Part shown: in pieces, positions 26,262-34,356 of the stretch
Layout: each line of letters starts with the position of its first letter
Numbering within the stretch: the stretch's first letter is position 1
From: Gallionellales bacterium 39-52-133
Lineage (GTDB): Bacteria > Pseudomonadota > Gammaproteobacteria > Burkholderiales > Gallionellaceae
Direction: 5' to 3'
Assembly: GCA_002278935.1 (NCBI GenBank)
Contig: NCJL01000008.1
Location: 124,001-188,000, forward strand
Length of the DNA stretch: 64,000 bases
Notes under the pieces: generated by a model
Databases searched by the model: none
What the model saw: only the letters and a program-made list of their open reading frames with translations
What the model was told of the DNA's origin: nothing
Made by a program: the position numbers and the translations under genes

Positions 26262-27127
26262 AGTACGAATTCATTGATCAACATCGTCAGCAATTTCATC
26301 TTTCAGTCATGTGCCGAGTACTGCATGTTTCACGTAGTGGGTTTTATGAATGGCAGGGTCGCAGCCCATCGGCACGCGCAATTGCCAACAAAGAACTGCT
26401 TGAACAAATACATCAGGTACATGAACAATCACGACAAGCGTATGGTGCGTTCAAGACATGGAAAGAGCTTAAACGAGCGGGTATTGCATGTGGCAAACAT
26501 CGTGTTGCAAGATTGCGTCGTGAAGCTAATATCGAAGCACAGCGCATGCGTCGGTTTCGTATTACCGTCGAACACCAGCAAACACCCCAGGCAGCACCGG
26601 ATCGTATCATGCGGAACTTTCATGCAAGCCAGCCGAACCTAGCCTGGGTAGGTGATATGACCTTTGTGCGAACACGTGCGGGCTGGCTTTATTTGGCGAT
26701 ATTGCTCGATTTGTATTCACGCAAAGTAGTTGGTTGGTCTATGAGTGACAGCCCCAACGAAGCATTAACACTGGGCGCGCTGAACATGGCCATTGAACAT
26801 CGCGCGCCCAAGCCGGGTTTGATCCATCACACCGATCAGGGCGTCATTTATCGAAGCAGAGCGTATCGGGATCGCATGGAACGTGCAGGCATCTTGCCCA
26901 GCATGGGTTCGAAAGGGACTGCCTACGATAATGCAGTGGCGGAAAGTTTCTTCTCGAATCTGAAGAACGAGCTCATCCACAATACAGAGTTTTTAAACAG
27001 GGAAAGTGCAAGAACAGCTATCTTCAGCTATATAGAACTGTTCTATAATCGACAACGGATTCATCAAACGTTGGGGTATGTCAGTCCGGTAGAGTTTGAA
27101 GTGGCTGGTGGCTGTGTTCCTAATTAA
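26258..27127 (+). CDS. IS3 transposase OrfB (DDE integrase)
   Basis: Catalytic part of the IS3 transposase, 289 aa if read from its own GTG at 26258, which overlaps the OrfA stop (GTGA). It has the HTH_21 region (YEWQGRSPSARAIANKEL) and an rve-type integrase core with the DDE triad in WVGDMTFVRT, IHHTDQGVIY and DNAVAESFFSNLKNE, ending with FYNRQRIHQTLGYVSPVEFE. It is more likely made as an OrfAB fusion by frameshifting than on its own. The frame is open throughout. Confidence 0.93.
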   Translation: MKYEFIDQHRQQFHLSVMCRVLHVSRSGFYEWQGRSPSARAIANKELLEQIHQVHEQSRQAYGAFKTWKELKRAGIACGKHRVARLRREANIEAQRMRRFRITVEHQQTPQAAPDRIMRNFHASQPNLAWVGDMTFVRTRAGWLYLAILLDLYSRKVVGWSMSDSPNEALTLGALNMAIEHRAPKPGLIHHTDQGVIYRSRAYRDRMERAGILPSMGSKGTAYDNAVAESFFSNLKNELIHNTEFLNRESARTAIFSYIELFYNRQRIHQTLGYVSPVEFEVAGGCVPN

Positions 27128-27157
27128 ACTGTCCGGGAAATGCGGGTTACCTCAGTC

Positions 27158-27172
27158 TGACCCCTTTGATTC
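27158..27172 (+). repeat. Right half of the interrupted REP-like palindrome
   Basis: TGACCCCTTTGATTC, complementary to the half at 25858-25871 apart from one position. It lies between the IS3 end and the DUF262 gene. Confidence 0.65.
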
Positions 27173-27207
27173 TTCATCAATTCTATTCATTAAACAAGGG
27201 AGCTATT

Positions 27208-28257
27208 GTGAGCAGCATAGAAGAAATAATCACGGAAAAGAGAAACTCGCTTAAAACAGATCGCTTGGATATGTCATTTGGTGAGCTGATGAGTATGTTT
27301 GAGGAACGCGATCTCTTCATAACACCAGAATATCAACGTGTTTTCCGGTGGGCGCCATTCCAGCAAACGCGTTTTATCGAATCCGTCTTGCTAGGGATAC
27401 CAATTCCACCAATATTTGTCGCTGAAGATGAATCTGGAAAATGGGAAGTTGTTGATGGTCTTCAGCGCATATCTACAATATTTGCTTTCTTTGGATTACT
27501 AAATGAGTTACCAGACAAGAATAATTCCATATTAACGCGTGGAGAAATTGTTGCTGAACTTGAAGGTCTCACCATTGACACTATTCCTATTAAACTTAAA
27601 ACAACTATAAAGCGATCTGTATGCAGAGTAGAAATCGTAAGGTGGGATAGTATTGAAGACATTCGGTATGAGCTCTTCAATCGACTGAACACCGGCGCAA
27701 GCCCACTTTCTGACCAGGAAATTCGTAACTGCATTTTTAGAGCATACCCTATTGATCTAAATAAGGTTCTTAGAGAGATTGCCAAATTACCGGAATTTAA
27801 CGAACTTATAAGTCCAAGCGAATCGAAAAAAGAAGAAATGTTCCTTGAAGAACTCACCCTCCGATTTTTTGCTTTTAAACATCTGACCGAAGAGTTTAAA
27901 ACTACAGTTCCACAATTTCTAACAGAATTTATGAAAGGCGTTTCAAAAGGAGAAATTCCTTTCGAATTAGAGAGAGAAAAGAGCTATTTTATAGATGTTA
28001 TTAAACTTCTGAATGCAAAATATGGAAGGGAAGTATTCAGACCAAAAGGTAATTTCGCACTACATATATTTGACTCTATTGCTTACGCGTTACCCAAAAG
28101 ATTTGATAGCTTATCTGGGAACGAAAATGAAATATTTAGACGAATTGAAATTCTTCGAAAAGATGACGAATACAATGGCATCGGAACTAGCACATTCTCT
28201 AACACACGTATTCGAAACAGAATGAACCGCGCATTGGATATTTTTACCAATGCATAG
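27208..28257 (+). CDS. DUF262 domain protein (ParB/GmrSD-like nuclease fold), probable defence function
   Basis: A 349-aa DUF262 protein. The GTG at 27208 has AAGGGAG five bases upstream and gives a normal family start; a TTG at 27166 would begin in the REP remnant beside the IS. The N-terminal domain shows ITPEYQRVFRWAPFQQTRFIESVLLGIPIPP and the hallmark VVDGLQRIST (residues 81-90; DGLQR where DGQQR is commoner), then FNRLNTGASPLSDQEIRNC. The second half is helical, without the HNH domain of GmrD-type proteins. The gene is AT-rich compared with its neighbours and overlaps an HEPN gene by 8 bp. DUF262 is the core of the GmrSD-type modification-dependent enzymes; the role of this pair is inferred. 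Confidence 0.82.
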   Translation: MSSIEEIITEKRNSLKTDRLDMSFGELMSMFEERDLFITPEYQRVFRWAPFQQTRFIESVLLGIPIPPIFVAEDESGKWEVVDGLQRISTIFAFFGLLNELPDKNNSILTRGEIVAELEGLTIDTIPIKLKTTIKRSVCRVEIVRWDSIEDIRYELFNRLNTGASPLSDQEIRNCIFRAYPIDLNKVLREIAKLPEFNELISPSESKKEEMFLEELTLRFFAFKHLTEEFKTTVPQFLTEFMKGVSKGEIPFELEREKSYFIDVIKLLNAKYGREVFRPKGNFALHIFDSIAYALPKRFDSLSGNENEIFRRIEILRKDDEYNGIGTSTFSNTRIRNRMNRALDIFTNA

Positions 28258-28888
28258 GGTTATAGAAGAAATCATCGACTCAAACGAATGGCGAGACGGA
28301 GACTTCGCCAAGTTAAAGGTTAACTCGTCTAGGGTTGATGAATCTCTATGGTGCCGTATGTGCATTCCAATAATTTACGCACACTGGGAGGGCTTTGTCG
28401 CAAGCTCCCTGAAAATCATGATCGACCATCTGAATGATATGAAATTATCTACGGAAAAAATTCCAACTCGCTTGGTTGTTGTAGGCCTAAGTGATACTTA
28501 TAGAACATTAAGTGGCAAACAATCGTTTGAACAAAGACTGGAGTTTACAAACAAATTTCGATCTCTAATTAAAGAGACCATTAAATTTCGAAACAAAATT
28601 GACACCAAATCAAATCTTAAAAGCAATGTGTTAAATGAACTTTGTCAGATGTTTGGTTTCGAATTCGAGAATTTTAACGGGATTATTGGAGACATAGATA
28701 GACTTGTACATGTTAGAAATAGCATCGCCCATGGTGAAAATTCCATGAAACCTGATATGAATAACGTACAGAAATACATTGAAGCTGTAACACAGGCAAT
28801 GGATATACTTATTGGTGAAATAAATAATTTTTTAATTAACGAAGACTATTTACTTAAAACAAATATCAACGAACCGCAAATATCATAA
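28250..28888 (+). CDS. HEPN-domain protein of the MAE_28990/MAE_18760 type
   Basis: A 212-aa helical protein with the HEPN catalytic motif Rx4H as RNSIAH at residues 156-161 in RLVHVRNSIAHGE. The N-terminal part (WCRMCIPIIYAHWEGFVASSLKIMIDHLN) matches the MAE_28990/MAE_18760-like HEPN family. It overlaps the DUF262 gene by 8 bp, has the same AT-rich composition and no promoter space of its own, so the two are one operon. HEPN proteins of this kind are RNases in toxin or abortive-infection systems; a joint DUF262-HEPN anti-phage role is inference. Confidence 0.82.
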   Translation: MHRVIEEIIDSNEWRDGDFAKLKVNSSRVDESLWCRMCIPIIYAHWEGFVASSLKIMIDHLNDMKLSTEKIPTRLVVVGLSDTYRTLSGKQSFEQRLEFTNKFRSLIKETIKFRNKIDTKSNLKSNVLNELCQMFGFEFENFNGIIGDIDRLVHVRNSIAHGENSMKPDMNNVQKYIEAVTQAMDILIGEINNFLINEDYLLKTNINEPQIS

Positions 28889-29208
28889 GAACACAAATCA
28901 ATGTAACCAATGGGGTCATGAACCAATGGGGTCAGACTCGATTGATTTGCAAATTACTCACAACACATTGATTATATTTAATAAATTAAGCATCCAGCAA
29001 CCTTACAACCTCCTATCTTTGCTCTCAATCCGTTCATCTCACCATACCGCTCCAGTTTGCCGGGCTGCCCCGGCGAAGTTGCCTTATGAATTGCCAAAAG
29101 GCTTAAATGAATGGGGTACACTTTCCATTCTGAATAAATCAATTCAGCAGCCTGAATCCTCGTCCGGGTATGATGACTTCCCTGGCAAAATAAACCTGTT
29201 TACAAACC
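28889..29208. repeat. Intergenic repeat block R1
   Basis: Non-coding. It holds two tandem ACCAATGGGGTCA strings (ending 28918 and 28934) and a REP-like imperfect palindrome centred on GTC-A-GAC (28921-28947, 10 of 13 arm pairs). A stretch of about 140 bp then runs to a GCCGGGCTGCCCCGGC hairpin near 29059-29074. The block 28925-29060 is similar, at roughly three bases in four by eye, to 30218-30355 on the other side of the monooxygenase gene. The segment 29059-29110 is related again to 30710-30760. Confidence 0.6.
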
Positions 29209-30198
29209 ATGATTCCATTTTCCGTTCTTGACCTGGCCCCCATCAACGAAGGCAGCGATGCGGCGCAGTCGTTTCGCAATTCGCTTGTGCTTGCGCAGCA
29301 CTGCGAGCGCAGGGGTTATAAGCGCTTCTGGCTGGCCGAGCATCATGGCATGCCGGGCATTGCGAGCGCGGCTACGGCCGTGCTGATCGGGCATGTGGCG
29401 GGTGGCACCACGAGCATACGCGTGGGGGCCGGCGGGATTATGTTGCCCAACCATGCACCGCTGGTGATTGCCGAGCAGTTTGGCACGCTGGAATCGCTCT
29501 ACCCCGGGCGTATCGATCTGGGCCTTGGCCGCGCGCCGGGTTCTGACCAGCTCACCGCGCGTGCCTTGCGCCGCAATCTCGCCTCGGACGCAGACCAGTT
29601 TCCGCAGGATGTGGTGGAGCTGATGGATTATTTCTCTGCGGAGCAGCGCCATGCAGTGCGCGCCGTGCCGGGGGAGGGTCTGAAAGTGCCGATCTGGATA
29701 CTGGGTTCCAGCCTGTTTGGTGCGCAACTGGCTGCTGCACTGGGCCTGCCCTATGCTTTCGCCTCTCATTTTGCACCGGCGCAAATGATGCAGGCGATTG
29801 CGCTGTATCGCGCCAATTTCAAGCCCTCTGCCCAACTACAAAAACCCTACGTGATGCTGGGCTTCAATGTGTTTGCCGCAGACACAGACGCAGAGGCGCA
29901 AGTTCTCGCAACTTCCATGCAGCAGGCTTTTGTCAATTTGCGCAGCGGCCACCCCAGGCGCCTGCAGCCGCCAGTGGAAGGATATTTGAGCCGGCTTGGC
30001 CCGCAGGAGACAGCACTGCTGGAGCAGGTGCTGGCCTGCACCGCGATTGGCTCGCGCGACTCGGTGAGGCTCGGCTTAAAAGCATTTATTGAAATGACGG
30101 GGGCGGATGAGTTGATGATCACGTCGCAGATATTCGATCATGCAGCGCGTTTAAAATCCTACACTATCACTGCCGACATTCGGGAAGAGCTGGCCTGA
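29209..30198 (+). CDS. LLM-class flavin-dependent oxidoreductase (luciferase-like, YhbW type)
   Basis: A 329-aa single-domain F420/FMN-type luciferase-like monooxygenase. The family N-terminus [45 protein letters not shown] is recognisable piece by piece, followed by [37 protein letters not shown] and [16 protein letters not shown]. The substrate is unknown; YhbW-like proteins are probably FMN-dependent. The gene is GC-rich like the core genome, unlike the preceding DUF262-HEPN pair. Related repeat blocks lie on both sides of it, which suggests this segment was framed by repeat spread rather than moved as a unit. No ribosome-binding site is evident. Confidence 0.85.
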   Translation: MIPFSVLDLAPINEGSDAAQSFRNSLVLAQHCERRGYKRFWLAEHHGMPGIASAATAVLIGHVAGGTTSIRVGAGGIMLPNHAPLVIAEQFGTLESLYPGRIDLGLGRAPGSDQLTARALRRNLASDADQFPQDVVELMDYFSAEQRHAVRAVPGEGLKVPIWILGSSLFGAQLAAALGLPYAFASHFAPAQMMQAIALYRANFKPSAQLQKPYVMLGFNVFAADTDAEAQVLATSMQQAFVNLRSGHPRRLQPPVEGYLSRLGPQETALLEQVLACTAIGSRDSVRLGLKAFIEMTGADELMITSQIFDHAARLKSYTITADIREELA

Positions 30199-30215
30199 AA
30201 ATTTGCTTAAGCATA

Positions 30216-30240
30216 ATCAATGGAGTCAGACTCCATTGAT
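30216..30240. repeat. Perfect 25-bp REP-like palindrome
   Basis: ATCAATGGAGTC-A-GACTCCATTGAT: 12-bp arms, no mismatch, single central base. It lies 17 bp after the monooxygenase stop, a typical REP position. It shares the GTC-N-GAC core with the palindromes at 28921-28947 and around the IS3 element. Confidence 0.75.
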
Positions 30241-30268
30241 CGACCAATCATTAATAACAAATTGATTT

Positions 30269-30286
30269 TATTCAATAAAATAAATA
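30269..30286 (+). repeat. Dispersed AT-rich repeat, short copy D
   Basis: TATTCAATAAAATAAATA, matching the first part of the repeats at 7391 and 51727. It is embedded in block R2. Confidence 0.4.
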
Positions 30287-30755
30287 TCCAACAGCCGCAC
30301 AACCTCTAATCTTTACCCTCAATCTGTTCATTTCACCGCACTGTTCCAGTTTGCCGGGAGTAGCCCGGCGGCTAGTTCCTTTTCTTGCTTCGCCAAGAAA
30401 AGGAACCAAAAGAAGGCGATCCCCTATCCACCACCTCTTCGAGGTTCCCTGCGTTGCTCGACTGGTCAGGCTTCCTCACAAACTCGCACGATCCGCTACG
30501 CGTCCACGTGCTCAAACATGTTCGTCAGAATTCCCTGACCAGTCTCCGCTACTCGGTGGCGGATGAGGGGAGGTAAAAATTCAAAAACCAAAATCCAAAG
30601 CGATATCGTCTGTGGGCACTTTGTGCCCACACCGCTTTTGATCTGTTTGGTTTTGTGTTTTAACTACCCCTGTACGCCGCCTTGTTCCATTGCAAACAAG
30701 CGGTTCAGCTGCCGGGCTGCCCCCGGCGAAGTTGCTTTATGAATTCCCGCGAAGC

Positions 30756-31712
30756 TTAAGACCCAGCTTGTTTCCCTGTCCAGAAGTCCAGATTCTTGTC
30801 CAGAAATTCCTGCCACGGCATGAAGTGCGAGCCATCGCAGGAGAAGGTGAGGCCTATCATGCCGTTGAAGATGTTGAGCATGCCTGAACGCAGATAGATG
30901 GTCTCGTCCATGAAGCGCAGCTCGCGGAAACATTTCAGTATTTTGATAACTGCCTCTGCCGGGATTTCGGCATCGGCGGGGTAATCTATGCGCGGATAGG
31001 CGAGACAGAGATCGGGGTTGCCGAGTTCGTCGATGCCATGCAGGCGGAAGCGGTAGGGGTCGTTCATTTCCCACAGCGTGGCGCGTGAGCTGGAGAAGTG
31101 CAGCTTGGCGTGAAACACGCCGTGTATGGTCATCAGTTCGTTGATGACATGCAGCACGGTATCCATTTGCTGGTCCATCGGGCTGACGGTGCGCTCCTGA
31201 TGAAACAGCCCGGCGCGGATCGCCGGATCACCCTTGAGCTGCAGCCATTGTCCGGGCTGCTGATACAGGGCCTGGGTGGCGGGAAGTTCGCGCAGGTCAA
31301 AGTCTGCCCCCAGATAACCCAGCAGCTCGCCCTTGTCGCCATGGATCATTTGCACCGCTGTGAGCGAGGGCCGCCGCGCGTTCTGGCTGATGTAGGCATC
31401 CGACAGCGACAAAGGGCTGCCGGCCAGCGCCTCTGCCATATAGGGACGCTGGCTGCGGTCACGGCCATAGTTGGACTCGAGCAAGCCGGCACGGGAGGCG
31501 TTGGAGGTGATTTGCCGCGCGCCGGCATCCAGCAGGTAGAGGTATTTACAGTAGGGCAATTCCGCCAGGCCTGCGATGAGTCTGGCTTCCAGTGCCTCGC
31601 GCTGCGGCCAGGCCTGCTTGCAGTCTTGCGCAATCAGGCTGAGCGAGGAGGCGAGCCAGCCTTTCAGTATGTTGCGCTGGCGGTCTATGGATTCTTGTAG
31701 CGTGGATTTCAT
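30756..31712 (-). CDS. Cache (PDC) sensor-like domain protein
   Basis: A 318-aa protein with a double-Cache-like N-terminal region. YLYLLDAGARQITSNASRAG, YGRDRSQRPYMAEALAGSPLSLSDAYIS and SLTAVQMIHGDKGELLGYLGADFDL follow the order seen in dCache_1 ligand-binding domains (roughly residues 40-155). Unlike usual dCache sensors it has no membrane segment or signal peptide, so it is probably cytosolic. The C-terminal half (HAKLHFSSSRATLWEMNDPYRFRLHGIDELG, FMPWQEFLDKNLDFW) is not recognised. It stands alone on the minus strand and its ligand is unknown. Confidence 0.7.
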   Translation of the reverse strand: MKSTLQESIDRQRNILKGWLASSLSLIAQDCKQAWPQREALEARLIAGLAELPYCKYLYLLDAGARQITSNASRAGLLESNYGRDRSQRPYMAEALAGSPLSLSDAYISQNARRPSLTAVQMIHGDKGELLGYLGADFDLRELPATQALYQQPGQWLQLKGDPAIRAGLFHQERTVSPMDQQMDTVLHVINELMTIHGVFHAKLHFSSSRATLWEMNDPYRFRLHGIDELGNPDLCLAYPRIDYPADAEIPAEAVIKILKCFRELRFMDETIYLRSGMLNIFNGMIGLTFSCDGSHFMPWQEFLDKNLDFWTGKQAGS

Positions 31713-32075
31713 CGTGATCGGGGTCTGGTTATTTCACACCCGAATATGACGTAATTGAACAGGTAAATCAAGCAGGCTGACTATTGCATGTATAAATCAA
31801 TGGGGCAGTCACCATTTACTTCTCCGGTTCTGCTGGCATTCGAAGGTGAGCAGGCGGAATTTTTCTCCGCACCCTACGGTATCTTGACACAGGCACTGCG
31901 GTTGTTTTCGCCTGGTGGCGGTGGGGCGGTGGCTCGACATCATGAAAAGAACTAAAGGCTCAGCGTCGCTACTCTTGTTTTCATCGAAACTTAAAATGCG
32001 CTGACACCAATGTTGCTGTTTTGAGGCACGACTTTATCCGGGTCATCAGGATGTTGGAATTAGATGTTTTGAGCT
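31713..32075. other. Intergenic region with a decayed REP-like string
   Basis: About 363 bp without a convincing gene. At 31794-31817 AAATCAATGGGGCAGTCACC resembles the AATGGGGTCAGAC repeats of this region but has lost symmetry. The rest shows no hairpin or promoter that I would call. Confidence 0.4.
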
Positions 32076-32471
32076 TTACCACTCTTGCTGCAATTGATAT
32101 TTCTCAGGCAGCAGATTGTTGATTTCCTTTTGCACAAGGATGTCATGTTCCTCATAAATCATGTCACTGCGTACCGACAGCAATTCGTCAAAATGACCCA
32201 GCGTTTTTTCGCCCAACCACACCCATTCGACAGGCATACAAAAGCCGGATTTCTCCGCGGCCGGATAGTCTGATTTCACTACCCCTATCGCTTTTATCTG
32301 CAGGATGTTTTGTGTTGTGCAGTGTTTGACGAAAACGACGTCTTCCCTTTTAATGGGCGAAACGACATTGTGCAAGTCTAATTTTCCATCCGGCCTGAGG
32401 GGCACACAAACCATGTCTTTTTCAAATAAAGCTTGTGTATTACTTTCTTCAATTCCGTAAAATGTGGACAT
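32076..32471 (-). CDS. Hypothetical protein, small single domain
   Basis: A 131-aa protein that I do not recognise with confidence. The ATG at 32471 has a near-perfect GGAGGAAATT directly upstream, so it is surely translated; the ATG at 32483 overlaps that site and is not the start. The sequence is alpha/beta, with IKREDVVFVKHCTTQNILQIKAIGVVKS and MPVEWVWLGEKTLGHFDE. The flow of strands ending in a V-E-W-x-W motif reminds me of EVE/PUA-like domains that bind modified bases, but this is a weak impression. It lies alone between the Cache protein and fumC. Confidence 0.6.
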   Translation of the reverse strand: MSTFYGIEESNTQALFEKDMVCVPLRPDGKLDLHNVVSPIKREDVVFVKHCTTQNILQIKAIGVVKSDYPAAEKSGFCMPVEWVWLGEKTLGHFDELLSVRSDMIYEEHDILVQKEINNLLPEKYQLQQEW

Positions 32472-32561
32472 AATTTCCTCCATTAATTCAAAAAAATTTG
32501 TTGTCTATTGCAGAGTTTGTTGCCGTATCAAAAAATTTAACCAGGTAATGCCTATGCAAAA

Positions 32562-33971
32562 TCAGGTATCGTTTTCGCTTGTCGGGCTTAACATGGACGC
32601 TGGCACGACCCATTTGTTGTAATCTTCTTCGCTCACATATCCCAGTGTGACGGCCGATTGTTTGAGCGTTAACCCATCCCGCTGTGCGTGTTTTGCAATT
32701 TCAGCCGCGCGGTCATAACCGATATGCGGAACCAGCGCAGTCACCAACATTAAGGATTGTTCCATCAGTTCGGACAGTCTCTGGCGATTGGCCTCAATAC
32801 CCCGCACGCAGTGTTGCTCAAAGCTTGCCATGCCATCGGCCAGCAACCTCAGGCTTTGTGAAAAATTATGCGCGATGAGCGGTTTGTAGACATTCAGTTC
32901 GAAATTTCCCGATGCGCCGCCGAGCGTAATGGCCATATCATTGGCGATGACCTGGCAACACAGCATGGCAAGTGCTTCGCATTGGGTTGGGTTAACTTTT
33001 CCCGGCATGATCGAGCTGCCCGGCTCGTTTTCCGGGATGCTGATTTCGCCCAGGCCTGAACGCGGGCCCGAAGCCATCCAGCGTATATCATTGGCGATTT
33101 TCATCAGCGCGACCGCAAGTGTCTTAAGTGCACCATGTGCATTGACCAGTGCATCGTGCGTGGCAAGAGCGGCAAATTTATTGCTGGCGCTCTTAAAAGG
33201 AAAGTGCAGGCGATTACTTAGCTCTGCCGCCACACGCACGCCGAATTGAGGATGCGTGTTTAAGCCGGTGCCCACAGCAGTGCCACCAACCGCCAACTCA
33301 CTGAGAGCCCCCAGCGTGGCCACGATCGCGGCTTCAGCGTGTGCCAGTTGCGCGACATATCCGGAAAACTCTTGCCCAAGTGTTACAGGAACCGCATCCT
33401 GCAAATGCGTACGCCCGACCTTCAGGATATCTGAGAACGCTGCGGATTTATTGGCCAGGGTGGTGCGCAATCCAAGCAGCGCAGGTATTACCTTTCGGTT
33501 AATACCGAGGACAGCGGCAACATGCATGGCTGTAGGAAAAATATCATTTGACGATTGGCCGAGGTTGACCGCATCGTTGGCATGCACCAGCCTGCTGATT
33601 CCGCGCTGGCCACCCAAAATTTCTGATGCCCTGTTAGCCAGCACCTCATTCATATTCATATTCATATTGCTCTGTGTGCCCGAGCCGGTTTGCCAGACAG
33701 ACAACACAAATTCTTCTCCATGCTGGCCATACAGTACCTCATCAGCAGCCAGGATAATGGCCTGTGCAGTATCTGCCTTAAGCAAGCCAAGGTCGCGGTT
33801 GACACTTGCACAGGCACGCTTGACTTCTGCCAGCGCGAAAATTATTTCATCGGGCATGCGCTCTGTTGATATGTGGAAATGCACCAGTGAACGCTGTGTC
33901 TGCGCGCCCCAAAGACGCTGTACAGGAACCTCAATGTCGCCAAAAGAATCACGTTCCGTTCTGGTTTTCAT
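32562..33971 (-). CDS. fumC: Fumarate hydratase class II, with an extra Asn-Met unit
   Basis: TCA-cycle enzyme converting fumarate to malate. The 469-aa protein has the class II N-terminus [11 protein letters not shown], the substrate-binding region [39 protein letters not shown] block ([20 protein letters not shown]) and the catalytic SS loop [17 protein letters not shown]. The usual sequence in the second block is [10 protein letters not shown]; here one Asn-Met pair is added by a third copy of a hexanucleotide (33649-33667). AGGTAGG precedes the ATG. It is monocistronic, with DUF2892 upstream on the same strand. Confidence 0.94.
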   Translation of the reverse strand: MKTRTERDSFGDIEVPVQRLWGAQTQRSLVHFHISTERMPDEIIFALAEVKRACASVNRDLGLLKADTAQAIILAADEVLYGQHGEEFVLSVWQTGSGTQSNMNMNMNEVLANRASEILGGQRGISRLVHANDAVNLGQSSNDIFPTAMHVAAVLGINRKVIPALLGLRTTLANKSAAFSDILKVGRTHLQDAVPVTLGQEFSGYVAQLAHAEAAIVATLGALSELAVGGTAVGTGLNTHPQFGVRVAAELSNRLHFPFKSASNKFAALATHDALVNAHGALKTLAVALMKIANDIRWMASGPRSGLGEISIPENEPGSSIMPGKVNPTQCEALAMLCCQVIANDMAITLGGASGNFELNVYKPLIAHNFSQSLRLLADGMASFEQHCVRGIEANRQRLSELMEQSLMLVTALVPHIGYDRAAEIAKHAQRDGLTLKQSAVTLGYVSEEDYNKWVVPASMLSPTSENDT

Positions 33972-34049
33972 GATTGCCTACCTATAATGCTTTTCCAGAT
34001 CGCGCCAAATATCACGAGAGTACCCGAGAGATCAGCTTAACCTTAAGGT

Positions 34050-34265
34050 TCACTGCTTCTTTTTATCGCCTTCGTAGCTATTAATTCCTAAAATCGCATT
34101 TGCCGGACAGTAGCGCACAGCAGCTGTTACCAGTGCGATGGCCGCAATGACAAGCGCCGCGATCCGCCATGTCATTTCGATGGGCGCAACCAGCCCGACA
34201 ATTAGCAACACTACCCCAAGCACGAAGCGCCCGGTACGATCCATTCCACCTACATTGCTTTTCAT
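34050..34265 (-). CDS. DUF2892 (YgaP-like transmembrane) protein
   Basis: A 71-aa inner-membrane protein of the DUF2892 family. It begins KSNVGGMDRTGRFVLGVVLLIVGL, the usual NVGxxDRxxR pattern, has two hydrophobic helices and ends with RYCPANAILGINSYEGDKKKQ, whose CP-x-x-xx-LG motif is typical. In other proteins this domain follows a rhodanese domain; here it stands alone. CAGGAGG lies 5 bases before the ATG. It is grouped with the frameshifted small gene and the DUF1269 gene. Confidence 0.85.
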   Translation of the reverse strand: MKSNVGGMDRTGRFVLGVVLLIVGLVAPIEMTWRIAALVIAAIALVTAAVRYCPANAILGINSYEGDKKKQ

Positions 34266-34356
34266 GATGACCTCCTGATATTAAATTGATAAGGTATTTG
34301 TCATTCCTGGAATGCCTGCAGGGAAAATAAGCAAAGGAGCCAGCTTCCAGCCCCGC

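Larger units (their letters stand above)
25872..27154 (+). mobile_element. IS3-family insertion sequence, complete
   Basis: A 1283-bp element with ends TGAGGTAACCCG and CGGGTTACCTCA. The terminal inverted repeats (25872-25896 and 27130-27154) match at 22 of 25 positions. A 3-bp direct repeat GTC flanks it (25869-25871 and 27155-27157), as expected for IS3 transposition. It carries two consecutive reading frames and an A6G slippery site (26222-26228) suited to -1 frameshifting. All parts look intact, so the element may be active. It sits inside a REP-like palindrome. Confidence 0.88.
30199..30755. repeat. Hairpin-rich repeat region R2/R3
   Basis: Non-coding stretch of about 557 bp packed with inverted repeats. 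These are a perfect 25-bp REP-like palindrome (30216-30240), the R2 copy of the block seen at 28.9 kb, and a 13-bp stem GTTCCTTTTCTTG/CAAGAAAAGGAAC with a 6-nt loop (30375-30406). Further on are long-range arms GACTGGTCAGG/CCTGACCAGTC (30460-30470 and 30534-30544), and a 9-bp stem TGTGGGCAC/GTGCCCACA (30611-30631). Short ORFs across it are not credible. The CCTTTTCTTGCTTCGCCAAG-type string is, from memory, a widespread proteobacterial repeat. Confidence 0.65.

Noticed and set aside
27166..27207. TTG start giving a longer DUF262 protein
   Set aside because: It begins in the REP remnant beside the IS, while GTG at 27208 has a proper Shine-Dalgarno sequence.
28250..28888. Frameshift or pseudogene status for the AT-rich HEPN gene
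   Set aside because: The frame is open over 212 codons with the Rx4H motif intact; the AT-rich composition is explained by transfer.
30351..30576. Two short overlapping frames in the hairpin region
   Set aside because: They arise from repeat DNA with strong inverted symmetry; no ribosome-binding site.
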